A DNA stretch of 64,000 bases from Halomonas litopenaei (GCF_003045775.1 NZ_PXNS01000001.1:744001-808000); one strand, 5' to 3'; shown: positions 41,585 through 51,888, numbered from the stretch's first letter. Made by a program: numbers and translations. The notes: generated by a model not told the origin, from the sequence alone.

Positions 41585-43423
41585 ATGGCGGCAGGTGATC
41601 AGGCGGCGGACAACCCGGAGGAATGGGGCAACCAGCTATCGGTGCTGGGCGCCGAGTACCAGGCGTTGATGGAAGATTTCCTTTCGCGCATGGTGCCCAA
41701 TGACGCAGCGGATTCGGTGATGGAGGACATTCGCAACAGCTTCCAGGCCGGTGCCGAATCGCTGATGCGCAATCCCACCCTGCTATGGGAGACCCAGGCC
41801 AAGCTGATGCAGGATCAGATGGCGCTGTGGCAACAGGCCATGGCGGCGGCCAGCGGTGGCGCTTTCGAGCCCTTGGTGACGCCGTCCCGCGGCGATCGCC
41901 GCTTCAAGGACGAGGCCTGGACCAGCGATCCTGGCTACAACGCCATCATGCAGCAGTATCTGCTGTTCTCGAACACCGTCGAGACTCTGGTGGACAAGCT
42001 CGACGATCTGAGCCCCGGCGAGAAGCGCAATCTGTCCTTCTACGCGCGTCAGATGGTCAACGCCATGTCGCCGACCAACTTCGTCTCCACCAATCCCGAA
42101 GTCATGCGCAAGACCCTCGAGACCCGGGGCCAGAACCTGGTCGACGGTCTGTCGCGTCTGCGCGAGGACCTGGCCAACTCGGCCGAGGGTCTTAACGTCA
42201 CCATGACCGATCGCAGCGCCTTCGAGGTCGGTGAAAACATCGCGGTGTCACAAGGCGCGGTGGTGATGGAAAACGAGCTGATCCAGCTGATCCAGTACGC
42301 GCCCACCACCGAGAAGGTGTTCAAGACGCCGCTGTTGATCGTGCCACCCTGGATCAACAAGTTTTACGTGCTCGACCTGCGCCCGGAAAACTCGCTGGTG
42401 AAGTGGCTGGTGGACCAGGGCCACACCGTGTTCCTGATCTCCTGGCGCAACCCCGGACCGGAGCAGCGCGATCTGACCTGGGCGGACTACATGCAGCTTG
42501 GCCCGATCGCGGCGCTGGACGGTATCGAGCAGGCCACTGGCGAGAAGTCGGCCAACTTCCTGTCCTACTGCATCGGCGGCACCCTGACGGCCTCGACCAT
42601 GGCCTACCTGACCAGTACCCGGCGCGGGCGCAAGGCCAAGTCGGTGACCTACATGGCGACCCTGCAGGACTTCCGTGACCCCGGCGAGATCGGCGTCTTC
42701 CTGAGCGAACCGGTACTTCAGGGCATCGAAGCCAAGCTCGAGCAGGACGGTTACCTGGATGGCCGCGTCATGGCCTACTCGTTCAACCTGCTGCGGGAGA
42801 ACGATCTGTTCTGGTCGTTCTACGTCAACAACTACCTGAAGGGCGAGGATCCTGCGGCCTTCGACCTGCTGTACTGGAATACCGACGGCACCAACCTGCC
42901 GGCGGGCACCCACGGCTGGTACCTGCGCCATCTGTATCAGGAGAATCAGCTGGTCGAGCCAGGCGGTGTCGAGCTCGACGGCGTCAAGATCGACCTGCGC
43001 AAGGTGTCGACGCCGAGCTACTTCATCGCCACCAAGGAAGACCATATCGCCAAGTGGAACAGCAGCTACTACGGCGCGCTGTTGCCCAAGGGCCCGGTGA
43101 CCTTCGTGCTGGGGGGCTCCGGCCATATCGCTGGCGTGGTCAACCCGCCGCACAAGAACAAGTACGGCTACTGGACCAACGACGAGCTACCCGACAACCA
43201 CGAAGAGTGGCTGGCCGGGGCCAAGGCCAATGAAGGCTCCTGGTGGCCCCACTGGCAGGAGTGGATGGTCAAGGGTGGCTACGTGGACGCCGACAAGATG
43301 GTCGATGCCCGCGAGCCTGGTGGCGGTGAGCTGCCGCTGCTGGAGCCCGCGCCGGGGCGTTTCGTCAAGACCAGCATCCCTGAAGTGCTGGGCGAGGCGG
43401 AGGACGACGAGGCCGCCGAGTAA
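41585..43423 (+). CDS. phaC: Class I polyhydroxyalkanoate synthase PhaC
   Basis: A 612-residue PHA synthase that polymerises hydroxyacyl-CoA (mainly 3-hydroxybutyryl-CoA in class I). The catalytic Cys329 sits in S-Y-C-I-G-G, Asp486 in TKEDHIAKW and His514 in GGSGHIAGV. The usual lipase box is G-x-C-x-G; here the first position is Ser, a variant known from Halomonas enzymes. ATG follows AGGAGAACG. No phaA/phaB is adjacent. A terminator lies ~120 bases after the stop. Confidence 0.95.
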   Translation: MAAGDQAADNPEEWGNQLSVLGAEYQALMEDFLSRMVPNDAADSVMEDIRNSFQAGAESLMRNPTLLWETQAKLMQDQMALWQQAMAAASGGAFEPLVTPSRGDRRFKDEAWTSDPGYNAIMQQYLLFSNTVETLVDKLDDLSPGEKRNLSFYARQMVNAMSPTNFVSTNPEVMRKTLETRGQNLVDGLSRLREDLANSAEGLNVTMTDRSAFEVGENIAVSQGAVVMENELIQLIQYAPTTEKVFKTPLLIVPPWINKFYVLDLRPENSLVKWLVDQGHTVFLISWRNPGPEQRDLTWADYMQLGPIAALDGIEQATGEKSANFLSYCIGGTLTASTMAYLTSTRRGRKAKSVTYMATLQDFRDPGEIGVFLSEPVLQGIEAKLEQDGYLDGRVMAYSFNLLRENDLFWSFYVNNYLKGEDPAAFDLLYWNTDGTNLPAGTHGWYLRHLYQENQLVEPGGVELDGVKIDLRKVSTPSYFIATKEDHIAKWNSSYYGALLPKGPVTFVLGGSGHIAGVVNPPHKNKYGYWTNDELPDNHEEWLAGAKANEGSWWPHWQEWMVKGGYVDADKMVDAREPGGGELPLLEPAPGRFVKTSIPEVLGEAEDDEAAE

Positions 43424-43510
43424 CCTTCGTCAGCGTGACAGGCAGGAGGGTATCCGAGGAACGCATCTGGCCTTTGATACCCGCCTGACGCTCGTACACT
43501 AATCCGCACT

Positions 43511-43540
43511 GTTGCAACATGGTGGCAACACGGTTGCAAC
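43511..43540. repeat. GTTGCAAC tandem palindromes downstream of phaC
   Basis: Octamers GTTGCAAC (43511), GTGGCAAC (43522) and GTTGCAAC (43533) repeat with an 11-base period, about one helical turn. The perfect ones are palindromic and share the GTTGC/GCAAC half-sites with the palindrome at 40686. Confidence 0.6.
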
Positions 43541-43543
43541 ACA

Positions 43544-43579
43544 ACAACGCCGCGAGGGCCTGAGCCCTCGCGGCGTTGT
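43544..43579. terminator. Bidirectional terminator between phaC and lnt
   Basis: A perfect 16-bp stem (ACAACGCCGCGAGGGC and its complement) with a CTGA loop, between convergent genes. T-rich sequence is short on both sides (CGTTTG; TGTGTTGC), but the stem is very stable. Confidence 0.8.
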
Positions 43580-43624
43580 CGTTTGTGGTGAATGTCGTTC
43601 GCGGCCAGAGCGGCGTCGACGGTC

Positions 43625-43660
43625 GTTGGCTTGCGTCGGCTTGCGTCGGCTTGCGTTGGC
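43625..43660. repeat. 10-bp tandem repeat at the end of lnt
   Basis: About 3.6 copies of GTCGGCTTGC/GTTGGCTTGC directly beyond the lnt stop codon. Confidence 0.75.
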
Positions 43661-45151
43661 TCAGTCCCGCCGGCGCCACAGTGCGCCCGCCAGCAGCATC
43701 AGCCCGGCGACGAGCCAGGTGGGCCAGCTGCCGGTGCGGGTGAAGGGCGTCAGCCCCTGCATCGGCTGCACCTGACCGTCCAGGCGAGCCGTCTCGAACT
43801 GGGGCAGCTGGTCGAGCAGGCGTCCCTGATCGTCGATGATGGCGGTGATGCCATTGCTGGTGGCTCGCATCACGTAGCGGCCGTTTTCCAGGGCGCGCAG
43901 CCGGGCCATTTCCAGATGCTGGTGGGGGCCGATCGAATCGCCAAACCAGCTGTCGTTGGAGACGGTGAGCAGAAGTTCCGAATCACGGGCACGCTCGGCC
44001 ACCAGGTCGGCGTAGATGATCTCGTAGCAGATGGCGTTGCCGAGGGTGTGACCGGCGGCGGTCATCGGCGGCTGCGTATCCGGTCCCGGCGTCATGGCCG
44101 GCATCGGCAGGTCGAAGAAGGCGATGGCGCCCCTGAGCAGGCTTTCCAGTGGCAGGTACTCGCCGAAGGGCACCAGGTGGGCCTTGCGATAGGCGCCACT
44201 GGCGTTGCCGTAGGCGCTCACGGCGTTGAAGAAGCGCCCGTCGGCTTCGCGCTGAAGGATGCCGGTCAGCAGCGCCGTCTCGGGGGCCAGCGCCGCCTGG
44301 GCGCGGGCCATGATCGGCTCGGCCTGGTCCTCGAACATCGGCAGGGCCGCCTCGGGCCAGATAACGATGTCCGGCTCCACCGGGACGGTCGCCTCCAGGT
44401 CACCGGTCATGCCCAGATAGGTATTGACCGCCTGACGCTGGCCCTCTGGCAGCCACTTGATCTCCTGGGGCAGGTTGCCCTGCAACAGGGCCACGTTCAG
44501 CGGATCACCGGTGGGCGAGGTCCACTGGTTCGGCAGCAGCCAGGGCAGACCCCACAGGGCCACCAGCGGCAGGGCGGCCAGCGGTCGTGGCCGCGCGAGC
44601 TCCGTCAGCAACACACCGCTGGCCGCCACCACCAGCGACAGCAGGTAGACGCCGCCCAGCGGCGCCAGCGCCGACAGCGGTGAGTCGACCTGGGTGCTGC
44701 CGAGCAGCAGCCAGGGAAAGCCGGTGAACAGCCAGGTCCTGATCCACTCCATCAGTACCCAGAAGCCGACGAAGCCGAGCCCGCCCGCCAGCGCGGTGGG
44801 GCGGGCCGGCATCAGGCGCCGGAACAGCCCCATCGGCAAGGCGACGAACAGCGCCATGCTGGCCACGAACAGGGCGGTCAGGAAGAACGCCAGCGGTGCG
44901 CTGGTGTAGCCATAGTCGTGGATCGATACGTAGACCCAGGAGGCGCCGCTTCCGAACAGTCCGAGGCCGTAACACCAGCCGCGCAGCTGCGCCTGGCGTG
45001 CGCCCCGACGATAGAGACCGGCGTAGACCAGGGCGGCGGCCAGCGGGGCCAGCCACCACCAGGAAAAGGGGGCGGCGGCGAGGGTCGTCAGCCCTCCGGC
45101 AATCAGGGCGGCAAGGTAGCCGGCCCTGCCGCCGAGCACTCGCTCGAGCAT
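43661..45151 (-). CDS. lnt: Apolipoprotein N-acyltransferase Lnt
   Basis: A 496-residue inner-membrane enzyme that adds the third acyl chain to lipoproteins. Six or more N-terminal helices are followed by the periplasmic nitrilase domain with the Glu-Lys-Cys triad: VIWPEAALP, YRKAHLVPFGEYLP and NAICYEI; a C-terminal helix anchors the end. I chose ATG 45151, which has AAGGA eight bases upstream; ATG 45160 and TTG 45184 are in frame. It is the last gene of the miaB-ybeZ-ybeY-corC-lnt group, the E. coli order. Confidence 0.94.
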   Translation of the reverse strand: MLERVLGGRAGYLAALIAGGLTTLAAAPFSWWWLAPLAAALVYAGLYRRGARQAQLRGWCYGLGLFGSGASWVYVSIHDYGYTSAPLAFFLTALFVASMALFVALPMGLFRRLMPARPTALAGGLGFVGFWVLMEWIRTWLFTGFPWLLLGSTQVDSPLSALAPLGGVYLLSLVVAASGVLLTELARPRPLAALPLVALWGLPWLLPNQWTSPTGDPLNVALLQGNLPQEIKWLPEGQRQAVNTYLGMTGDLEATVPVEPDIVIWPEAALPMFEDQAEPIMARAQAALAPETALLTGILQREADGRFFNAVSAYGNASGAYRKAHLVPFGEYLPLESLLRGAIAFFDLPMPAMTPGPDTQPPMTAAGHTLGNAICYEIIYADLVAERARDSELLLTVSNDSWFGDSIGPHQHLEMARLRALENGRYVMRATSNGITAIIDDQGRLLDQLPQFETARLDGQVQPMQGLTPFTRTGSWPTWLVAGLMLLAGALWRRRD

Positions 45152-45211
45152 GGGGTCCATCCTTGGTGTGGGCGAGAAAGGCAAGGCGTCCCCGGACGGG
45201 GACGCACGGGT

Positions 45212-46078
45212 TCAGTCGTCGGTACGGCTTTCGGGTTCGACCTCGAGCAGCCGGATACGCCGATTGTCGGCGTTGAGCACGGTGAAGCGCCAGCCCCCGA
45301 TCAGAGTATGTTCGCCGCGCGCCGGCAGGTGGCCGAAACGCTGCATCACCAGTCCTCCCAGGGTATCGAACTCGTCGTCGGAGAAGCGCGTGCCGAAGCG
45401 CTCGTTGAAGTCCTCGATGGGGGTCAGGGCTCGCACCGCGTAGCGGTCATCGCCCAGCTGGCGGATGTCCTCTTCCTCGTCGGTGTCGTGCTCGTCTTCG
45501 ATGTCGCCGACGATCTCCTCGAGGATGTCCTCGATGGTGACGATCCCGGCGGTGCCGCCGTACTCGTCCACCACCACCGCCATATGGCTGTGGGTGTCAC
45601 GGAACTCCTTCAACAGGCTGTTGAGGCGCTTGGACTCCGGCACGAACATGGCAGGGCGCAGGACTTCTTCAAGCTGGAAGGGGCGGTCGTCGCTGGACCC
45701 CTGCAGCAACGGCAGCAGGTCCTTCACCAGCAGGATGCCCTTGACCTCGTCGAGGTTCTCGCCGATCACCGGGTAGCGCGAGTGACCGGTCTCGAGAATG
45801 ATCGGCAGGTAGTCCTCCAGCGGCTGATCGAGCTCCAGGGCGGTGACCTGGGAGCGCGGGATCAGCACCTCCCTGACCTGCTGGTCGCTGATGTTCAGGG
45901 CGCCTTCGATGATGGTCATGGCATCCTGCTCAAGCTTCAGGCGGCTGCCCGCCTGGCGCAGGAATTCGCGCAACTCTTCTCGCGAGCTGGGTTCGTCACT
46001 GTCGCTGGACAGGGCACTGAAGAGTTTGTCGAACCAGGATTTGTTGGGGGCCTGGCTACTCGATCGGTCTTCGCTCAT
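45212..46078 (-). CDS. corC: CorC/YbeX, CBS-domain protein
   Basis: A 288-residue soluble protein. Two CBS domains ([17 protein letters not shown] near 68 and [29 protein letters not shown] near 165-192) and a C-terminal CorC_HlyC domain ending in the RIRLLEVEP strand. Named for Mg2+/Co2+ efflux; E. coli YbeX has been tied to ribosome-related functions as well. It starts four bases inside ybeY. Confidence 0.92.
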   Translation of the reverse strand: MSEDRSSSQAPNKSWFDKLFSALSSDSDEPSSREELREFLRQAGSRLKLEQDAMTIIEGALNISDQQVREVLIPRSQVTALELDQPLEDYLPIILETGHSRYPVIGENLDEVKGILLVKDLLPLLQGSSDDRPFQLEEVLRPAMFVPESKRLNSLLKEFRDTHSHMAVVVDEYGGTAGIVTIEDILEEIVGDIEDEHDTDEEEDIRQLGDDRYAVRALTPIEDFNERFGTRFSDDEFDTLGGLVMQRFGHLPARGEHTLIGGWRFTVLNADNRRIRLLEVEPESRTDD

Positions 46079-46581
46079 GCGTCGGCTCTCTCGTCCTCGC
46101 TACCGGGATCCGGAGATGGGGCCGGCGGGGCGTAAGGGTCGTCAATGCCCAGGCCGGCAAGGATACTGCGCTCGAGGCCTTCCATGAGGTCGGCCTCCTC
46201 ATCCTCGATATGGTCATGGCCCAGCAAATGCAAGGTGCCGTGCACGACCATATGAGCGTAGTGATCGATCAGCGACTTGTCCTGCTCGCGTGCTTCGCGC
46301 ACGACCACCGGATGGCAGATCACCAGATCGCCAAGCAGCGGAAGCTCGAGGCCTGGCGGGGCCTCGAAAGGGAATGACAGGACATTGGTCGGGGCATCCT
46401 TGCCACGGTAGTCACGGTTGAGGGTCTGGCTCTCGTCGGCGTCGACCAGGCGAATCGTGAGTTCCGACTCCGCCCGTTCGGGGAAGCGGGCCAGCACGGC
46501 GTCGACCCAGCGCTCGAGGTCATCGGCCTCTGGCAGGTCGCTGGCCTCGCTGGCCACCTGACGGTCCACGCAGGCGCTCAT
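46075..46581 (-). CDS. ybeY: Endoribonuclease/rRNA maturation factor YbeY
   Basis: A 168-residue metalloprotein with the zinc motif [11 protein letters not shown] (H-x3-H-x5-H). YbeY takes part in 16S rRNA 3' end maturation and 70S quality control. The central [10 protein letters not shown] block is the family's second mark. It overlaps ybeZ upstream and corC downstream by four bases each, so the three are translationally coupled. Confidence 0.95.
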   Translation of the reverse strand: MSACVDRQVASEASDLPEADDLERWVDAVLARFPERAESELTIRLVDADESQTLNRDYRGKDAPTNVLSFPFEAPPGLELPLLGDLVICHPVVVREAREQDKSLIDHYAHMVVHGTLHLLGHDHIEDEEADLMEGLERSILAGLGIDDPYAPPAPSPDPGSEDERADA

Positions 46582-47669
46582 CGGTGGGCGTCTCCGTCAC
46601 CGTTCATGGACTGTAGACGCTCGGCACGCTCCAGCCGACGCTCTTCGGCACGCGCCTCGCGGCGAGCGCGCTCCTCGGCTTCCTGGTTGGCCTCGAACAG
46701 GTCGTAGGCCTCGATGATACGCTGCACCAGCGGGTGGCGAACCACGTCCTTGGCGGCGAAGTGGGTCACCCCGATACCGGCGGTGTCCTTGAGCACATCG
46801 AGCACCTGGATCAGGCCGGAGCTCTGGCCCTTGGGCAGGTCGACCTGGGTCACGTCGCCGGTGATCACCGCGGTGGAGCCGAAGCCGATGCGGGTCAGGA
46901 ACATCTTCATCTGCTCGCGAGTGGTGTTCTGGCTCTCGTCGAGAATGATGAAGGCATTGTTCAGGGTGCGCCCGCGCATGTAGGCCAGCGGCGCGATCTC
47001 GATCACCTGGCGCTCGATCAGCTTGGCGACTTGCTCGAAGCCGATCATCTCGTACAGGGCGTCATACAGTGGGCGCAGGTAGGGATCGATCTTCTGGGCA
47101 AGGTCACCGGGCAGGAAACCGAGCTTCTCGCCGGCTTCCACCGCCGGGCGCACCAGCAGGATGCGTCGCACCTGCTGCTGGTTGAGCGCTTCCACCGCAG
47201 CCGCCACCGCCAGGTAGGTCTTGCCGGTACCGGCGGGGCCGATGCCGAAGTTGATGTCGTGGTTGCGGATGCTGGTGACGTAGCCCTGCTGATTGAGGCC
47301 GCGCGGCTTGATCAGGGTGCGCGGGGTACGAATCAGCACCTCGCCCTCGCCGGCGTCTTCTTCGGCGTCCTCGTCGAGGGCCTCGATGCCGGCTTCCTGC
47401 AGGAACAGGTGCACGGTGTCCGGGGTCAGCTCGGTGGCCTCGGCCTCACGATAGAGGTGTTCCACCAGGTTCGCGGCCGCCTTGACGCGAGCGCCGGGGC
47501 CGGCCAGCTGGAACATGTTGCCGCGGTTGCGCAGGGTGACGCCGAGCCGGCTTTCGATCAGCTTCAGATGCTCGTCGCGCTGGCCACACAGGTTGGCAAG
47601 ACGGCGGGGCTCGTTGGGTTCGAGGTTGAGCGTGATGATGCGGTTGGCCTGGGTCGATGGCTGGCTCAA
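46578..47669 (-). CDS. ybeZ: PhoH-like ATPase YbeZ
   Basis: A 363-residue PhoH family NTPase: N-terminal nucleic-acid-binding KH-like part, Walker [16 protein letters not shown] near 148, Walker [10 protein letters not shown] near 245. YbeZ works with YbeY in RNA/ribosome metabolism. The Arg/Glu-rich C-terminus is typical. It is transcribed with miaB, 141 bases upstream. Confidence 0.94.
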   Translation of the reverse strand: MSQPSTQANRIITLNLEPNEPRRLANLCGQRDEHLKLIESRLGVTLRNRGNMFQLAGPGARVKAAANLVEHLYREAEATELTPDTVHLFLQEAGIEALDEDAEEDAGEGEVLIRTPRTLIKPRGLNQQGYVTSIRNHDINFGIGPAGTGKTYLAVAAAVEALNQQQVRRILLVRPAVEAGEKLGFLPGDLAQKIDPYLRPLYDALYEMIGFEQVAKLIERQVIEIAPLAYMRGRTLNNAFIILDESQNTTREQMKMFLTRIGFGSTAVITGDVTQVDLPKGQSSGLIQVLDVLKDTAGIGVTHFAAKDVVRHPLVQRIIEAYDLFEANQEAEERARREARAEERRLERAERLQSMNGDGDAHR

Positions 47670-47810
47670 GGCGTGAAGAATCCGTGTTTGGGTGGCTTTG
47701 AAGGTTCAGCTTACTGCCCCGGCGTGGGCCAGGGCAATGCTCCGGGTCCTGTGCATTGGCGATCGTCATGGTGAAACGGCCAAGCCGCCCGTCCCGGAGC
47801 AGGGCGAGCC

Positions 47811-49154
47811 TTAGTAGCGCTCGCCGGAAGCCAGTTCGCCACGCAGCGAGTTGGGCAGGGCCTCGGTGATCTCGACGTCGACGAAGTAGCCGATCAGCTC
47901 GGTGGGGTTGGCCGCGCGGAAGTTGACCACCCGGTTGTTCTCGGTGCGTCCGGACAACTGGCCCGGGTCGCGGGGCGAGAAGCCGCTGACCAGCACACGC
48001 TGGGTAGTGCCCACCATGCGCCGACTGATCTGCATCGCCTGCTGGTTGATGCGCTCCTGCAGGATCGCCAGACGCTGCTTCTTGATCTCTTCCGGGGTCT
48101 CGTCGTCAAGCGCCGCCGCCGGGGTGCCCGGGCGAGCGGAGTAGACGAAACTGAAGGACACGTCGAAGCCGATGCGATGGATCAGGTCCATGGTCGCCTC
48201 GAAGTCCTCCTCGGTCTCGCCCGGGAAGCCGATGATGAAGTCCGAGGAGAAGCTGATGTCCGGGCGCAGGGCGCGGATGCGCTCCATCTTGTCGACGTAC
48301 TCTTCGACCGTGTGACCGCGCTTCATCGCCGCCAGGATACGGTCGGAACCGGCCTGCACCGGCAGGTGAAGGTGGCTGACCAGCTCCGGAATCTCGGCGT
48401 AGGCCTCGATCAGGCTGTCGCTGAATTCCACCGGGTGCGAGGTGGTGAAGCGGATACGGTCGATGCCGTCCACCGCCGCCACGCAGGCGATCAGTTCGGC
48501 CAGATCGATTTCGTCGCCGTCGTCGTTGAGCCCGCGGTAGGCGTTGACGTTCTGGCCCAGCAGGTTGATCTCGCGAACGCCCTGGTCGGCCAGGTGGAAG
48601 ACCTCGTCCATGACCGCCTCGAACGGCCGCGAGACTTCCTCGCCACGGGTGTAGGGCACCACGCAGAAGGTGCAGTACTTGGAGCAGCCTTCCATCACCG
48701 AGACGAAGGCGCTGGCGCCGTCGGAGCTGGGCTTGGGCAGGTGATCGAACTTCTCGATCTCGGGGAAGGTGACGTCCACCACCGAGATCTGGTTGTCACG
48801 GCTGGCGTCGAGCATGCTCGGCACCCGGTGCAGGGTCTGGGGACCGAACACCATGTCGACGTGGGGGGCGCGCTTGCGAATGGCCTCGCCTTCCTGACTG
48901 GCCACGCAGCCACCGACGCCGATCACCAGATCGGGGTTGGACTGCTTGAGCTTCTTCCAGCGACCGAGCTGGTGGAAGACCTTCTCCTGGGCCTTTTCCC
49001 GAATCGAACAGGTGTTGAGCAGGATCACGTCCGCGTCCTGTTCGTTGTCGGTCAGTTCCATCTGATGGGAGTCGCCGAGCAGATCCGCCATGCGGGCAGA
49101 GTCGTACTCGTTCATCTGGCAGCCGTGGGTCTTGATGAAGAGTTTCTTCGTCAT
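47811..49154 (-). CDS. miaB: tRNA-2-methylthio-N6-dimethylallyladenosine synthase MiaB
   Basis: A 447-residue radical-SAM methylthiotransferase acting on A37 of tRNAs. Order of domains: UPF0004 with [12 protein letters not shown] (auxiliary Fe-S cysteines continue in [10 protein letters not shown] and GGCVA), radical [11 protein letters not shown] near 155, and a C-terminal TRAM domain. The ATG at 49154 gives the standard N-terminus and length; the frame continues upstream but is not protein-like there. No strong ribosome site is seen just before it. Confidence 0.95.
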   Translation of the reverse strand: MTKKLFIKTHGCQMNEYDSARMADLLGDSHQMELTDNEQDADVILLNTCSIREKAQEKVFHQLGRWKKLKQSNPDLVIGVGGCVASQEGEAIRKRAPHVDMVFGPQTLHRVPSMLDASRDNQISVVDVTFPEIEKFDHLPKPSSDGASAFVSVMEGCSKYCTFCVVPYTRGEEVSRPFEAVMDEVFHLADQGVREINLLGQNVNAYRGLNDDGDEIDLAELIACVAAVDGIDRIRFTTSHPVEFSDSLIEAYAEIPELVSHLHLPVQAGSDRILAAMKRGHTVEEYVDKMERIRALRPDISFSSDFIIGFPGETEEDFEATMDLIHRIGFDVSFSFVYSARPGTPAAALDDETPEEIKKQRLAILQERINQQAMQISRRMVGTTQRVLVSGFSPRDPGQLSGRTENNRVVNFRAANPTELIGYFVDVEITEALPNSLRGELASGERY

Positions 49155-49612
49155 AGCAATATGTCGGGCTCCCGGCCCGATGGGCACCAGGGGTGCCTGG
49201 TCACGTGAGTGGTGGTGAATGGGCGCGAGACTGGCGGTCGAACGACCGTGGCGCATTATACGCACCCGGCCCGGGTGGGGCCAGTTTGCCGACGTACCGG
49301 CCAGGGACCAGGGCAGAGCGCGCGGAGATCCCGGTGGATCTTGGTCCACAGGCCGGGGTATCCCGGTGAGCCAATGTGATAGTCTTGCGGGCGGATGGGA
49401 ACGCGGGCTGGCTATTTTATGACCATTTTGTGCCAACCCCAGGTGTCTCGCCCGCAGGACAGCGATGTCCAGCGGTTTTCCCGACACTTGTCCACAGGAG
49501 CTGTGGAACGTTTGTCACCCTCCTTGGTCTCATCGCACGTTGCGGCTTGGCAGGAAGCCGGCGCAGCGTCACTCGAGTCGCAACCGAGCCCAGATTAGCC
49601 AGGAAAGACGGC
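49155..49612. other. Divergent region between miaB and the SH3 gene
   Basis: 458 bases without a supported gene. TCCACAG-GAG-CTGTGGA (49491-49507) is a perfect seven-base inverted repeat; CGGTCGAACGACCG-type symmetry lies near 49230. Promoters for both flanking genes should be here, but I cannot fix them. Confidence 0.5.
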
Positions 49613-50239
49613 ATGAAAACGCAATTTCTCAAGACAGTGACCCTGGGCCTCGCCCTGACCGGCGCCGCCCTGCCGGCGATGGCTCAGGACGACGGCACCT
49701 CACGGTGGGTGTCGGACGAACTCACCACCTATGTGCGCAGTGGCCCCACCGACGGCTACCGCATCGTCGGCACCTTGACCGCCGGCCAGCCGGTGACCCT
49801 GCTGGACACCTCCGGCGACTATTCCCAGGTCCGAAGCGACAGCGGAGACGTGGTCTGGGTCCCCAGCAGCGAACTGCAACAGACCCCCAGCGCCAGCGAC
49901 CAGCTGCCCAAGCTCGAGGCAAGGGTGGAAGAACTCACCGAGGAGCTCGACGGCATCAACGAAAGCTGGGAAGAGCGCACTCGGACCATGACCGAGACCC
50001 TCGAGGTGCGCGAGAGCCGCATCGCCGAACTGGAAGCACGCAATCATGAGCTGGAGAGCGCCTTCAGCGATATCAGCGAGACCAACAAGGACCTCGAGGC
50101 TCGCCTGGAGACCCGCAAGGAAGACCTGCTGATGCGCTACTTCATGTACGGCGGGGGCGTCGCCGGGGCGGGCCTGATCGTCGGCCTGATCGTGCCGCAC
50201 CTGCCGCGGCGTCGGCGCAAGCGCGACCGCTGGTTCTAG
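49613..50239 (+). CDS. SH3 domain/coiled-coil membrane-anchored protein (TIGR04211/YgiM type)
   Basis: A 208-residue exported protein: signal peptide (cleaved near AMA-QDD, ~25), bacterial SH3 domain at ~30-95 (YVRSGPTDGYRIVGTLTAGQPV; VWVPSSELQ), a coiled coil at ~100-170 rich in Glu/Leu, and a C-terminal helix (~180-198) followed by an Arg/Lys-rich stop (RRRRKRDR). The layout matches E. coli YgiM, an envelope protein of unknown exact role. tpm follows after 20 bases. Confidence 0.85.
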   Translation: MKTQFLKTVTLGLALTGAALPAMAQDDGTSRWVSDELTTYVRSGPTDGYRIVGTLTAGQPVTLLDTSGDYSQVRSDSGDVVWVPSSELQQTPSASDQLPKLEARVEELTEELDGINESWEERTRTMTETLEVRESRIAELEARNHELESAFSDISETNKDLEARLETRKEDLLMRYFMYGGGVAGAGLIVGLIVPHLPRRRRKRDRWF

Positions 50240-50259
50240 CACCCGGGACAGAGAATTCG

Positions 50260-50895
50260 ATGCACGAACACTGGTTGAAACGCTGGGAAGAGGGGCGCAT
50301 CGGCTTTCATCGCGATAGCGTTCATCCTGCACTGATCCGCCACTGGCCGATGCTGGGGGCGGTTCCCGGGACCAAGGTGCTGGTGCCGCTGTGCGGCAAG
50401 AGCCTGGACATGCGCTGGCTGGCCGAGCATCAACATCCGGTGCTCGGCATCGAGCTGTCGGAGCGCGCGCTCGAACAGTTTGTGGAAGATGGCCGAGGGG
50501 AGGTGTCGCGCTACCAGCAGGACGGTTTCGCGATTCTGCGACAGGGCAGTATCGAGCTATGGTGCGGTGACTTCTTTCACTTCCATATCGCCCAGGCCTC
50601 GGAGATCGGCGCCTTCTATGATCGCGCCGCCCTGATCGCCTTGCCCGAGGCCACCCGCCAGCGCTACGCCTTTCACCTGGCCCAGCTGATACCGCCTGGC
50701 GCGCGGGGGCTGCTGGTCAGTCTGAGTCGGAGCGGCGACGAAGGTCCGCCGTTCCATGTGGACGGCGCCGAGGTGAGGCGGTTGTTCGACCCCAACTTCA
50801 TCGTAACCCACCTGGAAGACGGCGAGCCCGAAGCCAATGGCTTTCGTGAGTCGGTCTGGGCGCTGGTACGGCGTGGTCCCACCACCGACGAGTGA
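50260..50895 (+). CDS. tpm: Thiopurine S-methyltransferase Tpm
   Basis: A 211-residue SAM-dependent methyltransferase. The start HWLKRWEEGRIGFHRDSVHP, the LVPLCGKSLDMRWLAEHQHPVLGIELSE SAM region (residues ~42-70) and FYDRAALIALP near 110 are the TPMT signature. Bacterial Tpm methylates tellurite and selenite and thiopurines. Length is normal. Confidence 0.93.
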   Translation: MHEHWLKRWEEGRIGFHRDSVHPALIRHWPMLGAVPGTKVLVPLCGKSLDMRWLAEHQHPVLGIELSERALEQFVEDGRGEVSRYQQDGFAILRQGSIELWCGDFFHFHIAQASEIGAFYDRAALIALPEATRQRYAFHLAQLIPPGARGLLVSLSRSGDEGPPFHVDGAEVRRLFDPNFIVTHLEDGEPEANGFRESVWALVRRGPTTDE

Positions 50896-50914
50896 TTGAG
50901 TGCATCAAACCAAA

Positions 50915-50978
50915 GCGCGCCACCCTCAAGGGGCAGCGCGCTGTCGTGTGCCTGCCTGGCCCGCCCCGCGGGGCGGGC
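50915..50978. terminator. Two stem-loops between convergent tpm and yajG-type gene
   Basis: GCGCGC (50915-50920) pairs with 50936-50941 around an inner CCC/GGG pair; on the minus strand it is followed by TTTGGTTTG, so it may end the lipoprotein transcript. GCCCGCCC (50959-50966) pairs with GGGCGGGC (50971-50978) around CGCG. Confidence 0.55.
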
Positions 50979-50983
50979 GAGCG

Positions 50984-51571
50984 TCAGCGGGCCAGCAATT
51001 GGCCCAGCTCCGGGTCGGCGAAGGCCCGGTTCAGACCGTCGGTGAGCAGGTCGGTGACCATGCGCTGATTGGTTGCCTTGTCCGGCTTCACCGCATAACT
51101 CTGCACGCGGCGCGAGGTGTAGGTGCCGGTGTAGGTCTGGCCGTCATTGCTGGCTTCGGCCTCGATGACGCTTTCCAGTCTGGCCTCGTCCACCAGCGGC
51201 TGACTCTGGCCGCGTTCATAGCTCAGCTTCTTCAGCGTCAGCGTCAGGCTGGGGCGGCCCGGAGCCGGTTCGGCGGTGGGGCTGAAGCCCATCTCGCGCA
51301 CCGCCCGCTCCACCTCGGCCTGAAGCCTCGGCACGATCTCGTGGGGGCTGACGCTGATGGTGGCGGTGGAGCTTGCGCTGCCGCTGCGGGTACCGAGCAC
51401 GTCCGAGGGGCGGTCATCGGCGGCGATGACGGTGACCGCCTGGCCAGAGCCGGAGGCCGGCACGGCCACGCTGCGCTTGGGGTCGGGCTGCAGATGGTGG
51501 GGGCTCGAGCAGGCGCTGAGCGCGAGCAGCGCGGTCACACCAGCGGCGCCCAACAGAAGGCGACGAAGCAT
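50984..51571 (-). CDS. YajG family lipoprotein
   Basis: A 195-residue lipoprotein; signal peptide ends in LSAC (Cys near 21), with Ser at +2, which favours the outer membrane. The mature part has the YajG features TVIAADDRPSDVLGTRSGS and a C-terminal LLTDGLNRAFADPEL helix. Function is unknown; E. coli yajG lies upstream of ampG. ATG 51571 follows AAGGAG nine bases upstream. Confidence 0.85.
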   Translation of the reverse strand: MLRRLLLGAAGVTALLALSACSSPHHLQPDPKRSVAVPASGSGQAVTVIAADDRPSDVLGTRSGSASSTATISVSPHEIVPRLQAEVERAVREMGFSPTAEPAPGRPSLTLTLKKLSYERGQSQPLVDEARLESVIEAEASNDGQTYTGTYTSRRVQSYAVKPDKATNQRMVTDLLTDGLNRAFADPELGQLLAR

Positions 51572-51832
51572 AGGGGGAACTCCTTGTCGTATTATCGGTA
51601 GAAATCGCACCGTAGTGCGCACTCGTCGGACGAGGCTTTGCCTGGACGGGCGATAGTACGTCTATCAGAGGGGGGCGTGCAGCAAAAGTTCCTGGGCTGA
51701 TCGAAGCGGACAAGGCCCGCCAGGTGGGCGTCTGCGCCGCACTCGCGGTGCTTGGACAGGGCGCCACCCTTGGCGGCGCTTGGACAGTGGCGCCGGGCCC
51801 GCAGCGCTTGGACAGCGGCGCCACCCTTGGCG

Positions 51833-51888
51833 GCGCTTAGACGGTGGCGCCGGATTCTCGGCGCTTAGACGGTGGCGCCGGATTCTCG
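51833..51888. repeat. 28-bp minisatellite across the end of cysA
   Basis: Two perfect 28-bp copies at 51833-51860 and 51861-51888 (unit begins GCGCTTAGACGGTGG), with partial or diverged copies on both sides from about 51760 to 51900. The cysA stop codon (TAA on the minus strand) lies in one copy and the next copy repeats the last codons and the stop. Confidence 0.9.

Noticed and set aside
49488..49496. DnaA box-like TTGTCCACA upstream of the SH3 gene
   Set aside because: One near-match without a cluster of boxes, AT-rich unwinding region or dnaA/dnaN neighbours; better seen as part of the inverted repeat.
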